Shown piece after piece: positions 63,808 through 64,000 of a DNA stretch of 64,000 nucleotides. Position 1 is the stretch's first letter, and every line of letters starts with the position of its first letter. The notes below the pieces were generated by a model, which saw only the letters and a program-made list of their open reading frames with translations, was not told where the DNA came from and did no database searches. The DNA is from Bryobacteraceae bacterium. GTDB lineage: Bacteria; Acidobacteriota; Terriglobia; Bryobacterales; Bryobacteraceae. The DNA lies in contig JASHQT010000049.1 in NCBI GenBank assembly GCA_030039005.1, positions 6,925-70,924 of the forward strand, written 5' to 3'. A program made the translations under genes and the position numbers.

Positions 63808-64000
63808 TTATTCTACGGGCGCAAGCCCCAGCAGCTTCGCCGGATTCGTCCTCGACATCTGCGCGACCTCGGCGTCTGAAAATCCCTGGGCCTTCAGCGT
63901 CCGGTACAGCTCCAGAAGCCCATCGGGATGCAAGGGATTATTGGGCTGCCCGAGATCGCTCGAAATCACCACCCATTGCGGAGTCGCCGCGCGAATCGCC
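63808..64000 (-). CDS. C-terminal end of an amidohydrolase/DUF6282-like protein (cut by window edge)
   Basis: The minus-strand frame is open from the right edge to a TAA at 63808-63810, giving about 64 residues. Readable parts include TPQWVVISSDLGQPNNPLHP, LLELYRTLKAQGFSDAEVAQ and MSRTNPAKLLGL. The SSDxGQP segment and the closing NPAKLLGL are typical of metal-dependent TIM-barrel hydrolases such as amidohydrolases and DUF6282 proteins. The catalytic N-terminal part lies outside the window. Confidence 0.65.
   Translation of the reverse strand, partial: AIRAATPQWVVISSDLGQPNNPLHPDGLLELYRTLKAQGFSDAEVAQMSRTNPAKLLGLAPVE

Noticed and set aside
1..64000. CRISPR arrays, phage structural genes, intact transposases, toxin-antitoxin pairs
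   Set aside because: Looked for and not seen; no regularly spaced repeats, no transposase or integrase domains in any credible frame.

Overview
The window looks like chromosome of an Acidobacteriota member close to Solibacter/Bryobacter. This is inferred from family content, not from a marker gene. It holds a TIGR03435 protein (32.2 kb), a TIGR03437-type module in a giant Ig-like secreted protein (37.8-42.2 kb), an ADOP/MacB-like orphan permease (33.1 kb), a CRTAC1-type FG-GAP protein, and several copies of an unnamed secreted family with the pattern GHWEGDxLVV(D/E)TTN. Base composition is GC-rich throughout. No rRNA, intact tRNA, CRISPR array, prophage or intact insertion sequence was seen.

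Layout. 0-9 kb: secreted TPR and FG-GAP/TPR proteins, a leucine-rich repeat protein, a PQQ-type beta-propeller and a duplicated secreted protein. 9-14 kb: a VTT membrane protein, a tightly coupled ECF sigma / membrane anti-sigma-like / DUF4252 operon, and the homoprotocatechuate ring-cleavage pair hpaE-hpaD. 14-21 kb: a complete four-gene RND efflux operon (TetR, adaptor, pump, TolC) with a palindromic operator at the TetR ribosome-binding site. 21-25 kb: a PAS-rich NarL-type two-component pair. 25-33 kb: housekeeping metabolism (aceE, ornithine cyclodeaminase family, fabD), a DUF885 lipoprotein, the TIGR03435 protein and two small zinc-ribbon proteins. 33-38 kb: ADOP permease divergent from soxC-soxD. 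38-45 kb: the giant secreted protein, a LuxR regulator and a second beta-propeller. 45-49 kb: mlaE-mlaF-mlaD lipid transport genes (MlaD carries an OmpA-like tail) and a SYLF lipid-binding protein.

Right of about 49 kb the character changes. A 3' half of a proline tRNA gene sits at 49.6 kb. Beyond it come mostly periplasmic oxidative genes: a metallo-beta-lactamase-fold protein lacking metal ligands, a TauD dioxygenase with an MFS transporter, a heme-PQQ dehydrogenase, a cytochrome-copper monooxygenase fusion and secreted family members. Three decayed genes lie among them: a heme-binding protein, an HTH gene and a small coiled-coil gene. This is compatible with an accessory island whose attachment scar is the tRNA fragment, but no integrase is visible in the window.

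Functionally, the window is dominated by exported redox enzymes and exported repeat proteins, with efflux and envelope lipid traffic in support. Both window edges cut genes: a TPR protein at the left and an amidohydrolase-like C-terminus at the right.
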